Origin: Caulobacter sp.
GTDB taxonomy: Bacteria > Pseudomonadota > Alphaproteobacteria > Caulobacterales > Caulobacteraceae
DNA length: 64,000 nt
Direction: 5' to 3'
Assembly: GCA_030683005.1 (NCBI GenBank)
Contig: JAUXMY010000037.1
Location: 62,001-126,000 of the forward strand
Shown here: in pieces, positions 61,833 through 64,000 of the stretch
How the letters are laid out: every line of letters begins with the position of its first letter
Numbering within the stretch: the stretch's first letter is position 1
Notes under the pieces: model-generated
Database searches by the model: none
Told to the model about the DNA's origin: nothing
Seen by the model: the letters and a program-made list of their open reading frames with translations, nothing else
Position numbers and translations under genes: made by a program

Positions 61833-62567
61833 TTAGCGGGCTGCGTACTGGGCAGATCCGGCGGCTTTCAGCCGCTGCGCCTCGGGGCCGGTGACGGCCT
61901 GGCCGGGCGCGGTCGCGACCGCCTCGATCAGTTTCTTCGAGGCGGGATTCTGGACGTTAAAGGTCTGGCCGACGGCGGCGGCCGACATGGCCTTGCCCTG
62001 GAGGGACAGGGTGATGCCGCCGCTGGACCAGGTGATCTGCACCATCTCGCCAGCCCGAATGACCTGCTGGGCGGTGACGTCGCGCTGCGAGACGGTGGCC
62101 CCTTCACGCAGCGGCCGGCGGGCGGCCATGCCGATGACTGCGTCGGCGTCGCGCGGCGCGTCCGACGGTGCGCCGACAGCCTTGCCCCACATCAGATCCT
62201 GCGGCTGGACGATCTCGCCGGCGTTCAGGCTGCGGGCCCAGGTCAGGACCTCGACGTTGCCGCGCCCGGCCGGGGCGCTCGCCGCCGCGCCGCCGCGGAC
62301 GACAATCCGGCGCAGGCCGTTGGGGTTGCTCCAGTCCAGGCCCGCGCGGCGGGCGAACCCCTGGACAGCGGCGGCGTCGAGCACGACGGTGGGGCCCGTC
62401 CGGTTGGCGATGACGTAGTCGCCCGCGGCGCCCGCGCCGTCGAACAGGTCGCCCAGGGTCACGCGGCCGTCGGAGTCGGCGACGTCGGCCTTCAGGGTCA
62501 CCGGACCGGCCAGGGCCGGCGAGGCGGCGAGCGCGGCGCAGAGCGACAGGAGGAGGGCGGCGCGCAT
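61833..62567 (-). CDS. flgA: Flagellar P-ring assembly chaperone FlgA
   Basis: A 244-residue periplasmic chaperone for the FlgI P-ring, with a signal peptide (LLLSLCAALAASPALA) and a C-terminal SAF domain: NVEVLTWARSLNAGEIVQPQDLMWG, AARRPLREGATVSQRDVT and VQITWSSGGITLSLQGKA. It lies between flgG and flgH, the Caulobacter arrangement, with a four-base gap to flgG. Confidence 0.93.
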   Translation of the reverse strand: MRAALLLSLCAALAASPALAGPVTLKADVADSDGRVTLGDLFDGAGAAGDYVIANRTGPTVVLDAAAVQGFARRAGLDWSNPNGLRRIVVRGGAAASAPAGRGNVEVLTWARSLNAGEIVQPQDLMWGKAVGAPSDAPRDADAVIGMAARRPLREGATVSQRDVTAQQVIRAGEMVQITWSSGGITLSLQGKAMSAAAVGQTFNVQNPASKKLIEAVATAPGQAVTGPEAQRLKAAGSAQYAAR

Positions 62568-62571
62568 CAGA

Positions 62572-63360
62572 TTATGCCTTCACCTGGTTGGCAGCCTGCA
62601 GCATCTCGTCGGCGGTGCTGATCACCTTGGAGTTCATCTCGTAGGCGCGCTGGGCCACGATCAGGGCTGTGATCTCGCTGACGGCGTCGACGTTCGAGGC
62701 TTCGATGTAGCCCTGCATGATCTGGCCAAAGCCGACCGAGCCCGGCGTGCCCGTGGTCGCGGGACCCGAGGCGCCGCTTTCCATGTAGAGGTTGTCGCCG
62801 ATGGCCTCGAGGCCCGCCTCGTTCACAAAGGCCGCCAGCTCGATCGTGCCGGCCACCTCCGGCGTCGGCGAGTCGGCCTTGATCACCTGGACCTGCCCGG
62901 TCTTGGAGATCGAGACGTCGACGGCGTCCTGCGGGATCGTGATCGACGGCTGGATCTGGTAGCCGTCGTCGGTGACGAGCTGGCCCTGGTCGTTGACTGA
63001 CAGGTTGCCTGCCCGGGTGTAGGCGGTCTCGCCCGACGGCATCAGCACCTGCAGGAAGCCGCGGCCCTCGATGGCCAGGTCGTAGCGGTTGCTGGTCGGG
63101 GTGAGGAGGCCTTGGGTGGTGATCCGGTAGGTGCTGCCGGCCTTCACGCCGCCGCCGATCTGGACGCCGGTCGGAACCACCGTGCCCTGGTCCGAAGACT
63201 GCGCCCCGGCCCGCTCGATCGTCTGGTAGAGCAGGTCCTGGAACTCCGCCCGCTGACGCTTGAAGCCAACGGTGTTCATGTTGGCGATGTTGTTCGAGAT
63301 GACCTCGACGTTCAGCTGCTGGGCCGACATGCCCGTAGCCGCGGTGCGTAGCGCCTGCAT
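62572..63360 (-). CDS. flgG: Flagellar distal rod protein FlgG
   Basis: A 262-residue distal rod subunit. N-terminal MQALRTAATGMSAQQLNVEVISNNIANMNTVGFK, QDLLYQTI, the central EGRGFLQVLMPSGETAYTRAG and the C-terminal GYIEASNVDAVSEITALIVAQRAYEMNSKVI are the family landmarks. Normal length. Sixteen bases separate it from flgF. Confidence 0.97.
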   Translation of the reverse strand: MQALRTAATGMSAQQLNVEVISNNIANMNTVGFKRQRAEFQDLLYQTIERAGAQSSDQGTVVPTGVQIGGGVKAGSTYRITTQGLLTPTSNRYDLAIEGRGFLQVLMPSGETAYTRAGNLSVNDQGQLVTDDGYQIQPSITIPQDAVDVSISKTGQVQVIKADSPTPEVAGTIELAAFVNEAGLEAIGDNLYMESGASGPATTGTPGSVGFGQIMQGYIEASNVDAVSEITALIVAQRAYEMNSKVISTADEMLQAANQVKA

Positions 63361-63376
63361 CGGTTTCTAAGCTCCC

Positions 63377-64000
63377 TTACGCGACCCGCCCGAGCCGCTC
63401 GACCGAGCGGCGGGACAGTTCGGAAGATCCTTCAATGGTCCGGACCATGCTCTCGTAGGCCCGGCTGACCTCGATCATCCGGGTGATCTGCATGATCGGG
63501 TTGACGTTGCTGCCCTCCAGCATCCCCTGGCGCACGCTGGCGGCGTTGGAGACCTGGGGGTCGATGTTGGAGGTGTTGCGCAGTAGGTTGTCGCCGTCCT
63601 TGGCCAGGCTCGACAGGTCGTCGAAGGCGAACACGTCGATCTTGCCGATCTGTTCGCCGTTCTGGCTGACCACGCCATCGGCCGAGATCGACACCTCGCC
63701 CTCCTCGGGATTGACCACGATCTGCCCGCCCGCGCCGAGTACGGCGTCGCCGGCCTGGGTGGTCAGCCGACCGTCGGCGCCGAGGGTGAAGCGGCCGTCG
63801 CGGGTAAACCGTTCGCCGGCGTCGGTCTCGACCTTGAAGAACCCCTGACCCTCGATGGCCAGGTCGAAGGCGCCGCCGGTCCTGCGAAGGGCGCCCTGGG
63901 TGAAGTCACGGATGATGCCGTCGTCGATGACGAACTTCAGCGACCTGGGCCCATCGACCATCCGGGCGCGGTCGGCCGGATCGGTTCTCACCATCGCCTT
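63377..64000 (-). CDS. flgF: Flagellar proximal rod protein FlgF (5' end outside window)
   Basis: The 3' ~207 codons of flgF: the frame stays open to the window edge and the N-terminal ~40 residues (the usual rod-protein ANNIANA region) lie beyond 64000. Visible are DLAIEGQGFFKVETDAGERFTRDG, GAGGQIVVNPEEGEVSISADG, SMVRTIEGSSELSR and the C-terminal ARLIEVSRAY-type helix. First gene of the operon; its promoter lies outside the window. Confidence 0.93.
   Translation of the reverse strand, partial: KAMVRTDPADRARMVDGPRSLKFVIDDGIIRDFTQGALRRTGGAFDLAIEGQGFFKVETDAGERFTRDGRFTLGADGRLTTQAGDAVLGAGGQIVVNPEEGEVSISADGVVSQNGEQIGKIDVFAFDDLSSLAKDGDNLLRNTSNIDPQVSNAASVRQGMLEGSNVNPIMQITRMIEVSRAYESMVRTIEGSSELSRRSVERLGRVA

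Overview
This window is GC-rich chromosomal DNA from an alphaproteobacterium, most likely a member of the Caulobacteraceae (Caulobacter/Phenylobacterium type). The evidence is a RcGTA-type gene transfer agent cluster, a TipN-like polarity protein, the cycHJKL-degP-glnE block known from Alphaproteobacteria, and a flgF-G-A-H operon beside dxs/ispA/xseB. Many short palindromic intergenic repeats resemble those common in this family. No rRNA, tRNA, CRISPR array or insertion sequence was recognised. No gene-free stretch exceeds 300 bases.

Region 1 (about 175-14335) is a gene transfer agent head-to-tail structural cluster, all on the + strand: small and large terminase, portal, g3.5, prohead protease, capsid, connectors, tail terminator, major tail protein, chaperones, short tape measure, distal tail protein, hub, NlpC/P60 peptidase and the large g15 tail-tip protein. 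The order is canonical. However, four of its junctions carry palindromic repeats, and two opposite-strand genes (a GIY-YIG nuclease and a DUF805 membrane protein) have been inserted.

Region 2 (14362-30896) holds a DnaJ-type co-chaperone, a PepSY protein with a FeuPQ/PhoPQ-like two-component pair, an unknown gene, the cytochrome c maturation operon ccmI-ccmE-ccmF-ccmH (cycHJKL), the periplasmic protease DegP, a second two-component pair and glnE. A BrnT/BrnA toxin-antitoxin module sits between the last kinase and glnE.

Region 3 (31082-39729) is a mix of two alpha/beta hydrolases, two MFS transporters, DUF423 and DUF502 membrane proteins and a three-gene operon of unknown role containing an aminoglycoside-phosphotransferase-like kinase. 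Region 4 (39759-49655) has a TipN-like protein, PEP carboxylase, an acyl-CoA dehydrogenase, an outer-membrane beta-barrel protein and a kinase/LuxR-type regulator pair. Region 5 (49664-55351), on the - strand, has two methyltransferases, a TetR regulator, a sulfatase, a CoxE-like VWA protein and a GNAT acetyltransferase.

Region 6 (55468-64000) has a histone-deacetylase-like hydrolase, a histidine phosphatase, xseB, a CsaA-like tRNA-binding protein, ispA and dxs (isoprenoid precursor supply). Convergent to these are a small lipoprotein and the flagellar genes flgH, flgA, flgG and flgF; flgF runs off the window end.

The most unusual signal is the palindromic repeat load (at least five families, mostly in inverted pairs), and in particular a GIY-YIG gene inside the GTA cluster that is bracketed by inverted copies of one family. 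Everything is read from sequence patterns and recalled family knowledge; no database search was possible.
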